Positions 39,340-48,407 of a stretch of DNA of 64,000 bases are shown here, piece by piece. The translations under genes were made by a program, and so were the position numbers. Each line of letters opens with the position of its first letter. Positions within the stretch are counted from its first letter, which is position 1. This DNA is from Pelagomonas calceolata (taxonomy: Eukaryota; Sar; Pelagophyceae; Pelagomonadales; Pelagomonadaceae), in NCBI GenBank assembly GCA_918797485.1, contig CAKKNE010000006.1, forward strand, positions 124,001 through 188,000. The letters run 5' to 3'. Below the pieces are notes generated by a model, which did no database searches, was not told the origin of the DNA, and saw nothing but the letters and a program-made list of their open reading frames with translations.

Positions 39340-40587
39340 ATGGAGGTGGACCCGCCGCCCGCGCCGGCGCCTGAGGCGACGCCGGCAGCGCTCCCCGGCG
39401 ACAGCTTCTACGCCGTCGACGAGACCGCCGTCGACGCGCAGCGGCAGGCGAAGCCGTGGACGCAGGACGCGACCTACTTTAAGAGGGTAGCTGTATCGCC
39501 GGCCGCGTCGACCAAAATGCTCGCGCACGCCCAACGAGGCTGCGAGGCCGGCGTCAAGGCGGGCGGCAAGCCGCTCGAGGTCATGGGTTTATTGCTGGGT
39601 TATCCGGACGCGGACGCGTCGAAGCGGCGCCTCGTCGTCACGGACGCCTTGCCCCTGCCGGTGACGGGCTTCGAGACGAGCGTCGTCGCCGACGACGACA
39701 ACGTGGTCAACTACATGATCGCGCTCTCCGATCTGGTCGAGAAGACGAGGAAGGAGCGCCTGATGGGCTGGTACCACAGCCACCCCTTCGACGTCGACGA
39801 GGACCACGACAACTGCTTCTTTAGCTCGACGGACCTTTCTACGCAGCTCAGCTGGCAGAACGCGGAAGACCCGCAAGGTAACCCCTTCCTCGCCATCGTC
39901 CTGGACCCGCTGCGCAGCGCGGCCAAGAACTCGGCCGCGCTCGCGGCGTTTAGGGCGTACCCGCCGGCCTACACGCCGCCCGCGAACCAGTGCCCCGACG
40001 GCGAGATCTGCGCCGACGACGCGCGCCGCGTCGAGGTCTGGGGCTCGTGCTGGCACCGCTACTACCAGCTCGATCTCGAGTACTTCACTGTGTGGAAATC
40101 GAGCAGGCGTCGCGTCGATGGCGTGGAGGTCGACGCGACGAGTCAGCACGAACGCGCCGTAAAATTTTGATTTCCACACAGGTACTTCATGAGCGGCCAA
40201 GCTAGAGCTATAGTCGACGTGCTCAACCGGAGCCACCTCTGGGCGAAGACGCTGAGTGAGTCGCACCGCGAGGACACCACGGACCGGGTCGCGAAGATCG
40301 CCGACAAGCTCGCGCGCGCGCCAGGAGCCCAGCCGCCGCGTGCGCCACGCTTAGGCGGCTACGGCGGCCTCGACGCGCTCGGGTCCGGCGCGGCGCCGAG
40401 CGCTCGCGCCGACCAGGCACCCCTCTCCAAGGCCGCCGACGCGGCGGCGGGCGTCGCGACTGAGGCGCTCCACGGCCAGCTCTCGCAGCTGACGAAGCGC
40501 CACCTCCTCTGCGGCTGCAGCGGCTTCCAGCGCGCGGTCCACTCGTACCTGGCGCGCAAAGGGCAGGTCGCGAAGCCGTGCGCCTAG
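39340..40587 (+). CDS. CSN5: COP9 signalosome subunit 5 (JAMM deneddylase)
   Basis: Exons 39340-40079 and 40182-40587; 381 aa. The MPN+ domain runs E-V-M-G-L-L-L-G-Y, then M-G-W-Y-H-S-H-P (zinc ligands His-x-His) and S-S-T-D-L-S-T-Q with the Asp ligand; F-R-A-Y-P-P-A-Y-T-P-P matches the CSN5 segment after the JAMM motif. The C-terminal Y-F-M-S-G-Q-A-R-A-I-V-D-V-L-N and L-W-A-K-T-L-S align with the CSN5 helix (Y-F-K-S-S-L-D ... W-V-N-T-L-S). Between HSHP and S-x-x-D there is an acidic insertion (F-D-V-D-E-D-H-D-N-C-F-F) in place of G-Y-G-C-W-L, which alters the Ins-1/active-site region. CSN5 removes NEDD8 from cullins. The intron is an introner with perfect ends and duplication. Confidence 0.9.
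40088..40181 (+). mobile_element. Introner, CSN5 intron
   Basis: 94 bp with perfect ends CTGTGTGGAAATC / GATTTCCACACAG and a perfect 8-bp duplication GTACTTCA (40080-40087 and 40182-40189). Intron 40080-40181; splicing gives L-E-Y-F-M-S. Its right part (CAGCACGAACGCGCCGTAAA onwards) is identical to TPI intron 2. Confidence 0.95.
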
Positions 40588-40621
40588 CGGCCTAGGCCCC
40601 ATCCCCTGTGTTAAGAGTCGG

Positions 40622-41668
40622 CTACGTTACTCCGCATTTCGGCGCGCCCTGTGGAGGCGCGTGCGCGAGGTGCTTGAGCGCGTAGTCGAGGAGCGCCCCT
40701 TTGTTCTCGCCTTTGTGCCCGGCAAGATGCACGACGAAGTCGCCGGGCTGGTACGCCGCGCGCGCCGCAACCTTGGCGCTCGGGCCCGACGCGAGGCGCG
40801 GCCGCACCAAGTACGCGTTGAGCGCGCACTGGGGCACGACTTTGATGTGGGACCGCGTGCGCGCGGCGGCGGCGGGATCGACGCGAGGCACCTTCGTCGG
40901 CGACCGGGCTGCCCACTTGCGCCATGACGCGGTGTCCGTGAGGTAGTGCAACGCCCGTTGTTCGAACTCGAAGGGTAGCGTCTTGGCGTACCAGGGCTCG
41001 CGGCGGGCGAGGTCCAGCTTTCCGGTCGCCGCGTCGGCCATCTTCCGCAGCAGCTCGTGGGAGAACGTCGAGTTCCGCACGAAGAAGGCGCCCGTGTTGT
41101 AGCCGCCCCAGTCCTCCGCCATGACGACGTCGTAGGCGTCGTCGAGGAACGACTCGAGGCAGATGGCCGGGTTCGCGACGAGCGCGTCGCCGTCCAAATA
41201 CAGGAGCCAGTCGAAGCGGCGCAGGTGGAGCAGCAGCGCGTCGACCTTCGACCAGGGCGCCGGCAGCGCCGCCGCGGGCTCGTGCACGATGAGCTCGTAG
41301 CCGTGGTGGTCCGCGTAGGCGCGCTTGTTGTCCAACGATTTTTGCGAATAGCGCTGCGTCTGCACGTAGCGGGCCTCCGACGCGGTGTCCGCCAGGACGA
41401 CAATGCCAATACGCGGGTTTACGGCGGCACGTTCCGGCGGCGGCGCGCGGCACGGCGGCTCGCGCGGCTCCGGTGGCGCGGCCTCGAGCGACGCCGCGAG
41501 CGTGCGTCCGTAATTGGCGCGGTAATAGATGATTGAACAGGCGGCGACAATCAGGGCGGCAAGCGCGGCACGCAAGAATTTGCTGTTGCGACCGCTGGAA
41601 TTTGGCAGTGCTGGCGCTGGCCGCTGCTTGTTGTGCGCCGGCGGCGCTGCCGGGACGCGCCGCATCAT
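40622..41668 (-). CDS. Type II Golgi glycosyltransferase, GT34-like
   Basis: 348 aa from M-M-R-R-V-P-A-A-P. A short basic cytoplasmic tail, one helix at about 31-49 (F-L-R-A-A-L-A-A-L-I-V-A-A-C-S-I-I-Y-Y) and a Pro-rich stem precede the catalytic domain. This shows I-G-I-V-V-L-A-D, N-K-R-A-Y-A-D-H-H-G-Y-E-L, W-S-K-V-D-A-L-L-L, the metal-binding D-x-D at L-Y-L-D-G-D-A-L (159-161), N-T-G-A-F-F-V-R-N-S and a C-terminal V-V-H-L-A-G-H-K-G-E-N-K. This order is typical of GMA12/MNN10-type (GT34) transferases, which add alpha-linked galactose, mannose or xylose in the Golgi. Donor and acceptor cannot be told from sequence. Confidence 0.8.
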   Translation of the reverse strand: MMRRVPAAPPAHNKQRPAPALPNSSGRNSKFLRAALAALIVAACSIIYYRANYGRTLAASLEAAPPEPREPPCRAPPPERAAVNPRIGIVVLADTASEARYVQTQRYSQKSLDNKRAYADHHGYELIVHEPAAALPAPWSKVDALLLHLRRFDWLLYLDGDALVANPAICLESFLDDAYDVVMAEDWGGYNTGAFFVRNSTFSHELLRKMADAATGKLDLARREPWYAKTLPFEFEQRALHYLTDTASWRKWAARSPTKVPRVDPAAAARTRSHIKVVPQCALNAYLVRPRLASGPSAKVAARAAYQPGDFVVHLAGHKGENKGALLDYALKHLAHAPPQGAPKCGVT

Positions 41669-41805
41669 GCGTTCATTTGCTATAGATGGCTGTACAGATG
41701 CCTGTACAGATGCTCCAAGAGATGCAAGAGGTAGCCTGAAACGCAAAGACTGCCCGACAAGCCGACACACGCCCACAAAACTCGTTTTTTGTGAAAGTTA
41801 GAGAG

Positions 41806-41828
41806 GCTAGCGGGTTGTAAGACACTAG
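41806..41828 (+). repeat. 24-bp CTAG near-palindrome, copy 10
   Basis: GCTAGCGGGT TGTAAGACAC TAG, between the divergent starts at 41668 and 42015. Confidence 0.8.
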
Positions 41829-42014
41829 AAGCAAGAAAAGTCCGTGAGGACTCCCGGCGGCCGCGCGCAGCGGCACGTGGGGAGTATTCCGCCCGTCAGA
41901 AGGATCTCGTGTACGAGCTAGCCGCTAACTAACTTACAGCCTCCCCATGCTTGTAGCGCCAACAAGGGGGAGACTGCGGCGAGGCAGCCCCGTGCCGCCG
42001 GGGGCAGCCCAAAG

Positions 42015-44318
42015 ATGATCGTCGCCGTCCAAACACGCAAAGCCCGCGCCCAGCGAGAAAAAAGGCGCCTCGTAGACGCACGCGAGAAGGGCTTTGATGG
42101 GCGCGCGCCGATATGGGAGCGCCGCATCCCGGCCTACGACGCCAAAACAGACCCTTATTGCCGCCTCTACCACGAGGGCAACGACCCCCCGAATTCAATG
42201 TCGACCATGTCGTCGGGCCTCGTGTCGGCCCCGCCGCGCGACGCGCGCGCCATCCTGGCCGAAGCGCAGCCCGCGGGCGCCCCCGCCGAATTCGCCTCGA
42301 TCTGCGCGGCCTGCGACTTCGAGCCGCACGAAGGGACCGACCCGCACTGCCAGCTCGCCGTGCTCAAGGCTATCCTGTCGAGGGAAGCGGCGTTGGCCGC
42401 GCTCGAGGCCTTGTGCGAGGACGTCGCGCGGCGAGCGCACCGCTCCTGGGCGCTGCGGGAACCGCCGAAGCCGCTCGACCAGGTGACCCGTAGGGAAGCG
42501 GCGGACGCCATGAGCGCCCTACGAGACCGGACGCTGGAGCTCTGCGAGGCCCTGCTCGCGTGGAGGGGCGACACGGACGTGGCCGAAGCCAAGCCGTTCC
42601 TCTGGCACGGCCGCGACTACGCGCTCAAGGTCGCCTCCTCGGACTCGGACTTCGTCGCGGCCGTGGAGCCCCTCGCGGCGGCGCTCGGCGTCGACGCGCG
42701 GCGCATGCGGAGGAACCCTCTGATGCTTCCGCGGACCCTCGACGACGCGCACGTGGCGCCTCCGACCGGCGAACAGACCGCCAAGGGGGCGCGCTTCGCG
42801 GCCGCCGAGGCCTTCCTCGTCGCTGAAGAAGTGAGAGCGGGCAAGGGCATTACTGCCGGCGACGCCGCGCTCGACGACGACTCGCTCCCCGCGCTCGCCG
42901 CGCCGGCGGGGCCCCAGAGCGACGCGCTGCGGTCGCAGCAGGCGCGGGCGCTGCGCGCGCCCGCGGAGACGTCCTGGGCCGGCGGCGGCATCGCCGCGCG
43001 GCACGGGTCGCTGCCGCCGGCCGCCATCGCGCCCGTCTCGCTGGCCCACGCCGCCGACGCGGGCTGGGGCTCGAAGAAGACGGAGCTCGTCAACTGGCGC
43101 GAGCAGGCGTCGGACCAGCTGGCGAACCTCGCCGACCGCGGCGAGAACGCCGCGCGCCAGGCGGCCACGCGCCGCCTCGGCGGGTCGGCCCGCGGGACGG
43201 TCTCGCAGCGCAGCACCATCAACACCCACAGCACCAGCTCGGCGCCGGGCCACCCGCTGGCCATGCCGCGGCGCAAATCCACCTCCCGCCGCACGAAGAA
43301 GGGTGATAGGAGGGGCGCACCAGCACCACAAATCGGCGCGCCCACCCCGACGCTGGCGCTGCCAGACGACGATGCTGGATCGTACGCGTCGGACGACGAC
43401 GTCGCGCACTCGGCGCCCGACGCGGCCGTCAAGGCCGCCGCCCACGCCGCGGCGGCGGCTCGCACGGTGGAACCTGCTGATCTCAGCACGCTCGCCGGCC
43501 TCGACGCGCCCAAGGAGGCCGTTGCCCTGGTAGCGGCAGCGGCTTTAACACTCGCGGCTGGCGGCGGCGCGGGCGTGCCTGGAGACGTGCGGTGGCCCGC
43601 GTTCGTCGAATTTGTCGACGCTGATGCGGCCGGCGTAGCGAGCTCGCTGCGCGCGTTGGACTGTAGTGCCGTGGCCGACTTCAAACGCCGCGCACTCCGA
43701 AGGTTTCTGGATGCGGCGGCGCCGGCTGCCAGCGGTGCGCAAACGCCCGGCGGGCCTGCGGACGCCGCCGCGGCCCGCCTTCATGCATGGGTCGCATCGG
43801 CGCTCGCGGCCGCCGACGCCGCGGCGCACGCGCGTGCGGGTGATGATGAGGCCGCCAGTCGCGCGCTCTCCGCCGCGGCTGCGGCGTCTCGCCGAGCTCG
43901 CCGCGTGCGCGCGCGCCGGCCGCCGAGCAAAAGACGGGCGCGGACGCCTGCCTCGCCGAATCAGACTGGCCCCAGGTCACCCTCTCGCGGCGCACCGCCT
44001 GCTAGTCTGGCCGCTGACGTCGTCGTGACGTCCAAGCTCCGCGACCGCTTCGGCCCGGACCCGCGTCGGAGTAGCGGCCAGCGCGAGGCGTGGCTCGTCT
44101 CCGTGGTCGCCAAGCCCGACGGATCCTTCGAGGCCAGGGCTTACCACCCGGGCACGTCGGTCGAGCTGTCGCTGCCGGTGCCGCGCGCGGCCGCGCCAGC
44201 AGGGAAGAACCCGGACCGCTGGGCCGCCGACGTGCTCCCGAGCAAACTCGTGCTCGACATGGGGAGTGGTCGGCCCGAGCTCGTGCTCCGGTCTACTTCG
44301 CCGATCCGCAGAAGGTGA
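42015..44318 (+). CDS. Large helical protein with possible dynein-stalk-like segment
   Basis: 767 aa. The N-terminus (T-R-K-A-R-A-Q-R-E-K-R-R-L and P-I-W-E-R-R-I-P-A-Y-D-A-K-T-D-P-Y) is basic; the middle is Ala-rich and helical with a disordered Ser/Arg region. At about 480-570 the segment V-E-P-A-D-L-S-T-L-A-G-L-D-A-P-K-E-A-V-A, a hydrophobic stretch, then W-P-A-F-V-E-F-V-D and L-R-R-F-L-D resembles the microtubule-binding stalk region of dynein heavy chains (A-D-I-x-E-L-K-x-x-x-x-P-P-x-x-V-x-L-V). No AAA motifs are present, so it is not a dynein. The C-terminus has a small beta-rich part (A-W-L-V-S-V-V-A-K-P-D-G-S-F-E-A-R). With the EFHB gene in the window, a cytoskeletal role is imaginable, but this is weak. 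Confidence 0.5.
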   Translation: MIVAVQTRKARAQREKRRLVDAREKGFDGRAPIWERRIPAYDAKTDPYCRLYHEGNDPPNSMSTMSSGLVSAPPRDARAILAEAQPAGAPAEFASICAACDFEPHEGTDPHCQLAVLKAILSREAALAALEALCEDVARRAHRSWALREPPKPLDQVTRREAADAMSALRDRTLELCEALLAWRGDTDVAEAKPFLWHGRDYALKVASSDSDFVAAVEPLAAALGVDARRMRRNPLMLPRTLDDAHVAPPTGEQTAKGARFAAAEAFLVAEEVRAGKGITAGDAALDDDSLPALAAPAGPQSDALRSQQARALRAPAETSWAGGGIAARHGSLPPAAIAPVSLAHAADAGWGSKKTELVNWREQASDQLANLADRGENAARQAATRRLGGSARGTVSQRSTINTHSTSSAPGHPLAMPRRKSTSRRTKKGDRRGAPAPQIGAPTPTLALPDDDAGSYASDDDVAHSAPDAAVKAAAHAAAAARTVEPADLSTLAGLDAPKEAVALVAAAALTLAAGGGAGVPGDVRWPAFVEFVDADAAGVASSLRALDCSAVADFKRRALRRFLDAAAPAASGAQTPGGPADAAAARLHAWVASALAAADAAAHARAGDDEAASRALSAAAAASRRARRVRARRPPSKRRARTPASPNQTGPRSPSRGAPPASLAADVVVTSKLRDRFGPDPRRSSGQREAWLVSVVAKPDGSFEARAYHPGTSVELSLPVPRAAAPAGKNPDRWAADVLPSKLVLDMGSGRPELVLRSTSPIRRR

Positions 44319-44673
44319 CTCTCGAGCGAGTAAGTTCCCCAGTTTACTTAGTCGACTTCCGCGCGAATGAGCCCCGAGCAGCGGCGCCGGGCAAGGCACC
44401 CCGGACCGCTCCTAAGAGTGGCTCTGGTCGCCACGAGCTCCGACGACGCCTGTACGTGTACGTGTCGGGCGCGCGCGGGTCCGGAGATCAGCGCCCAAGC
44501 TGCCCGGAGAGCAGGAGCAAAAAGCAGGAGAAAAAGCTGGCAAGCCCGGTCGCCGAGGCAGCCAGATAATTTCAATAAGCTCAGCCCCCAAGTTCGACGG
44601 GAGCCGCAGGCGCGGCCGCGCCACAACACCTGCCCCCAAGCTCGACGGGGAACCGCACTGCGGCCACACCACC

Positions 44674-45306
44674 ATGCCGGCCTCGCCCAACAGCTGGGCG
44701 GCCTGCCCCGGCCCCGCCGCCTTCGAAGGCATCAGCTTCAGCCACGACCCGGACATTCCCGACGAGCCGGTGCGCGATTCGGCGCCCATCTCGCTGCCCG
44801 CCCTGGCGTCGCCGCCGAAGAAGCGCTCCAGCGGCGGCGGCGCCGGCTACGGCGGATCTGGGCGCGGCAGCGGCGGCAACTCCGCACGCGAGACCGAGAA
44901 CGACAGCCGCGTCCTGTCCTGGATCGAAGATTTGGCGGACGTCGACGGCAGTGCCTACCCCGAGGCGACGCGCGAGCAGCGCGCCCGCGGCGACCCCGAG
45001 GCGCTGCGCGAGGCGACGCGCGAGGCGCGGCTCTCGGGAGAAATGGCCACGGACGCGTTCTCCGGGCCGACGTCGCCCTACAGCTCGCCGTCGAATCGCC
45101 GCTCGCCCGGCCGCCACCAGACGCTCGAGGCCCTCGAGCACCACGGCCTCGCCGCGCGCTACGTCGCCTTCGAGGAGCCCGGGCCGAAATCCCCGAGCGG
45201 CTGGTCGTCGCCGGCGGGCGAGAACCCCTTCGACGAGGCCGTCCGCGCGTCGGCCGCCGCCCAGCGCCTCGCGCCGTTCAAGGACCCGCTGCTCGAGTCG
45301 TTCTGA
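44674..45306 (+). CDS. Low-complexity acidic/Ser-Pro-rich protein, unknown
   Basis: 210 aa from M-P-A-S-P-N-S-W-A. It has a Gly-rich linker, an E-T-E-N-D-S-R-V-L-S-W-I-E-D-L-A-D-V helix-like segment, S-P-x-x-S/R-S-P phospho-site-like motifs, and a C-terminal N-P-F-D-E-A-V-R (an N-P-F motif, the EH-domain ligand) ending D-P-L-L-E-S-F. I recognise no family. The coherent acidic segments and the stop near the end of the conserved-looking frame favour a real gene. The stop is about 80 bp from the convergent ALB3 stop. Confidence 0.5.
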   Translation: MPASPNSWAACPGPAAFEGISFSHDPDIPDEPVRDSAPISLPALASPPKKRSSGGGAGYGGSGRGSGGNSARETENDSRVLSWIEDLADVDGSAYPEATREQRARGDPEALREATREARLSGEMATDAFSGPTSPYSSPSNRRSPGRHQTLEALEHHGLAARYVAFEEPGPKSPSGWSSPAGENPFDEAVRASAAAQRLAPFKDPLLESF

Positions 45307-45383
45307 AGGAAGTAAGTAGGTATCGACGAGTTACTCCCCCAACGGCGACGAGGGGCGCGCGCTCGGCCGTCTGGCTGCGCCGC

Positions 45384-46631
45384 TCACTTGCGCGACTTCT
45401 TGCTCCGTCGCGACTTCTTCTGCGCTTTGGCCTTCTTCTTCGCGGCGCTCTTTGAGATTCCGTCCTCCTCGGCCGCCGCCGCGGGCGCGACGTCGACCAC
45501 AGCAGCCGCGGGCGCAGCGTCGACGACCGCCTCCGCCACCACGTCGACGACACCGGCAGCGTCGGCGACGACGGGCGGCGCCGGCGCCGGCGGCGCCGCC
45601 GCCGCCTTGGGCGCGGCGGCGACAAGGTCCTCGAAGGCGGGACCTGCTTTCGCCTTCTTCTTCTTCTTGAGCTTCTTGGGCGCCGGCGGCGCGGCCGACG
45701 CGCCGCCCATCGTCACCGGGTTGGCCTCGACGGTGCCCCGAATATATAAGGTGGAGGCCGTCGTGATCAAATTGTTGCAGAACCAGTAGATCGTCAGGCC
45801 CGCCGGCACGTTGAGCGAAAAGAACCCAACCATCACTGGCAAAAACTTGAGCACCGCGTTGTTGCCGGGCGCGTTCGGATCGTCGCTCTGCCCCGGCGGC
45901 GCCAGGAGCTGCGTCGACACGCTCTGCGCCACGACGAGCAGCACGGGTAATGCTAAATAAGCGGCCGTGTCCGACCACCCCAAAGGCGGCACGGCGCCGT
46001 TCCAGTTGTCGAACTTGAAGAGCCAGTCCGCGTTCTGCGCGCCGAAGACGGGCCCTTCGAGGTTCGGGATCCAGAGGAACGACTCCTCCAAGAGGTCCTC
46101 CCTCGCCAAGCTCAGCAGCGCCCTGTACAGCGCGATGAAGACCGGAATCTGTAAAAGCGAAGGCAGGCACCCGGCCAGCGGGTTGAGCTCGTTCTCCTGA
46201 TACAATTGGGCCATCATCATGTTCATCTTGTCGGGATCGGCCGCGTACGTCGCCTGGATCTTCTTGATGGCCGGCTGGAGCGCCTGCATCTTCGTCGTGG
46301 ACTCGATCTGGGCCTTGTTTAGCGGGAAGGTCGCGACCTTTAATATTAGTGTAAACAACACGATGGCGATCCCGTAACTCCCTACCACATCGTGGAGGAA
46401 CGTGATCACCGACTCCATGGCCTGGACGATGCCGCCGAACCATCCACTCTTATCAATGGGCACGGCGTTCTCGAGCTCCGCCACGAGCTGGGTGGGCAGC
46501 TGGGCCAGGTCGACGGGGCTGGCATGGAGCGGCGGCGGCACGCTTTGCCTGACCGGTGCCAGGGGCGCGCGCGCCGGCGAGACGAACGCGCGGGCCGGCG
46601 CGGCAAGCAGCACGGCGACGAGGGAGCGCAT
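45384..46631 (-). CDS. ALB3: ALB3/YidC thylakoid membrane insertase
   Basis: 415 aa from M-R-S-L-V-A-V-L-L-A. The N-terminus is a bipartite plastid leader: a signal-peptide-like core then A-R-A-F-V-S-P-A, with Phe at the cleavage junction as in heterokont plastid proteins. The insertase core has helix 1 (V-G-S-Y-G-I-A-I-V-L-F-T-L), the cytoplasm-equivalent loop Y-Q-E-N-E-L-N-P-L-A-G-C-L-P, P-V-F-I-A-L-Y-R-A-L, and helices 4-5 including K-F-L-P-V-M-V-G-F-F-S-L-N-V-P-A-G-L. The tail is Ala/Lys-rich, ending K-K-S-R-R-S-K-K-S-R-K, which may bind SRP or ribosomes. ALB3 inserts light-harvesting proteins into thylakoids. The leader is the best evidence in the window for a secondary plastid. Confidence 0.9.
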   Translation of the reverse strand: MRSLVAVLLAAPARAFVSPARAPLAPVRQSVPPPLHASPVDLAQLPTQLVAELENAVPIDKSGWFGGIVQAMESVITFLHDVVGSYGIAIVLFTLILKVATFPLNKAQIESTTKMQALQPAIKKIQATYAADPDKMNMMMAQLYQENELNPLAGCLPSLLQIPVFIALYRALLSLAREDLLEESFLWIPNLEGPVFGAQNADWLFKFDNWNGAVPPLGWSDTAAYLALPVLLVVAQSVSTQLLAPPGQSDDPNAPGNNAVLKFLPVMVGFFSLNVPAGLTIYWFCNNLITTASTLYIRGTVEANPVTMGGASAAPPAPKKLKKKKKAKAGPAFEDLVAAAPKAAAAPPAPAPPVVADAAGVVDVVAEAVVDAAPAAAVVDVAPAAAAEEDGISKSAAKKKAKAQKKSRRSKKSRK

Positions 46632-46813
46632 ATTTGCTCCAGAGCCGCTCCTGCTTGCAGTGACCTCAGGTCGATGCTCCGGGGCCTCGGCGTCGCAGGG
46701 TGCACGGAGACCGTTCAGGCGATGCCTCTTGCACTTCTCACAGCGCAGATCTAGCGCTGCGCTTGCCACCTAGGGCCAGCACTGAGCTAACTTGATCACG
46801 GAGGTGTTTTGCT

Positions 46814-46836
46814 CTAGTATGTTACGTGCCGCTAGG
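46814..46836 (-). repeat. 24-bp CTAG near-palindrome, copy 11
   Basis: CTAGTATGTTACGTGCCGCT AGG, upstream of the ALB3 gene. Confidence 0.7.
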
Positions 46837-46849
46837 TGCCCGCGGCATG

Positions 46850-48282
46850 CAGCCGTTCGAGCATCGTTCGGTTCGCTAATGGTCCAAAGAGACAAATGGG
46901 ACACTTCTTAGGGCGCGAAAAAATTAATTTTTTTAATTCGCGATATTGACGACGCCGCCATGGCGGGCGCGTCGGTGGAATCCTGTCAATTCGTGGTCCA
47001 AAGGTCTCCCCGGAGGCGCCTAGGGTCGGATCTGGTCGCGTGCAATCGCCTACGCCGCCTACGCGGCCGCTTCCAACGTAAGATACATCTCCCAAGGTCC
47101 TTTGCGCTATACCTCTATTGGCCATGATTTGCCAAAGATTTCGATCCAGAGCTCTCTAGGGAGCTCCAAGTACGGGCGCACGCGGCGTAGGCGACTATCC
47201 GACCCCAGACCCATCCCAGAGGGCGTCCGCGAACCGATCTACATCCGAAAAAAGTAAGTAATTTGGGCCCGATGGCGCCCCGTTCCCGTAAAAAACGTCA
47301 ATTACCCGAGGCCCCCCAGGAATCGTAATAGCGGTCTCGTCGGACCCCATACTACCCCACCGATAGTCAACTACGAGTATATGGCATCTACACGCCGAGA
47401 AGGGTACTTTGGGCTGCCGACGCTCGGGTCGTGAACATCTTGATCTGGACCTCGCGCAAGTCGGTTTATCATGGAACAAATGATCGCGTCAAGGTCCATG
47501 GTAATGTTACACGCGCTGATGGTCGCAGGGCCATGTGTAGAGCTTGAATTAATGAGATCGTGGACTCGCGAGTTGGCCGAGCCGCGCGGAGCATCGTGGG
47601 GTCTCGAGCAATGTAGTAGGCGCTCAGCCCGGTTATCTGGCCCGTCCAATTACCGAAGCGCCTGAAACGCAAATTTATTTTATAACTCACCGGTCTGGGA
47701 CCTTTCTGGTGCTCCGTCAACGTACCGTCGTCCGCGGAGAACGGGCAAGTCGGTCGATTGTGAATAGAACAACGGCGTTATGATCCATCTGGGTAGTGGC
47801 GTCGCTGATACTCGCAGGTTTAGGTTCTGAGCCTATTAAGGGATAAACGTGGGGTCGCGGATTCGTCTTTTCGCGCAGCTCTAACGGAGTACATGATCGC
47901 GCTGGCCGATGTCCAGGTGGCCTAGATGGACTCTACCACTAACAAACGGAAGGAAACGAACATAAACGCGAGAGTTGCCTAGTAGAATTCTTCTCCCGCC
48001 CTCCGAGCGCGGGCCGTCGGCTCCGGTTCCGTCGATTGTGTATGAAAACTGGACTGGAGTTGATATAATGTCCTATTCGGACGTTAGATGGCGGCGTCAA
48101 TCGCTGGTGTAGTTTAGCGAGCCGGAAGACTCATCCGCGAATGTCGCGGGCGGTGCCTTCCGGGAGGCGCGAGGGTATGTTCCCGGGCCGCTATTCTGAA
48201 ATCTTTGGTCGCGGCGATCGACTGGGATGTATTCTAAATTTGAGTCATTCTTTTGACGCTATCGAGGCGTATCTTTGGATTT
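46850..48282. other. Gene-free, lower-GC stretch
   Basis: About 1.4 kb, visibly poorer in GC than its surroundings and without a protein-like frame. It includes an AT-rich hairpin-like segment at about 46913-46948 (GCGCGAAAAAATTAATTTTT then TTAATTCGCG). I found no tRNA, rRNA or repeat. CTAG elements 46814 and 48283 sit close to both edges. Confidence 0.6.
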
Positions 48283-48306
48283 ACTAGTATGTCGATATAC
48301 GCTAGC
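48283..48306 (-). repeat. 24-bp CTAG near-palindrome, copy 12 (diverged)
   Basis: ACTAGTATGTCGATATACGC TAGC, about 100 bp downstream of the SAP-protein stop. Confidence 0.6.
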
Positions 48307-48407
48307 TCGGTTTGGCTCTTCTTTGTATAAACATGGGGGCCCGGAGCAGAATAATCTCGCACCACAGCTGTGAGAATAATGCTACGTATGTACTCGTCTT
48401 TAAACCC

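Noticed and set aside
42617-43684. 355-codon open frame on the minus strand
   Set aside because: Ser/Ala-rich antisense shadow of the 42015-44318 gene with no motif.
46850-48282. tRNA, rRNA or snRNA genes
   Set aside because: No cloverleaf, box or conserved RNA core could be recognised by reading either strand; a covariance search would be decisive.
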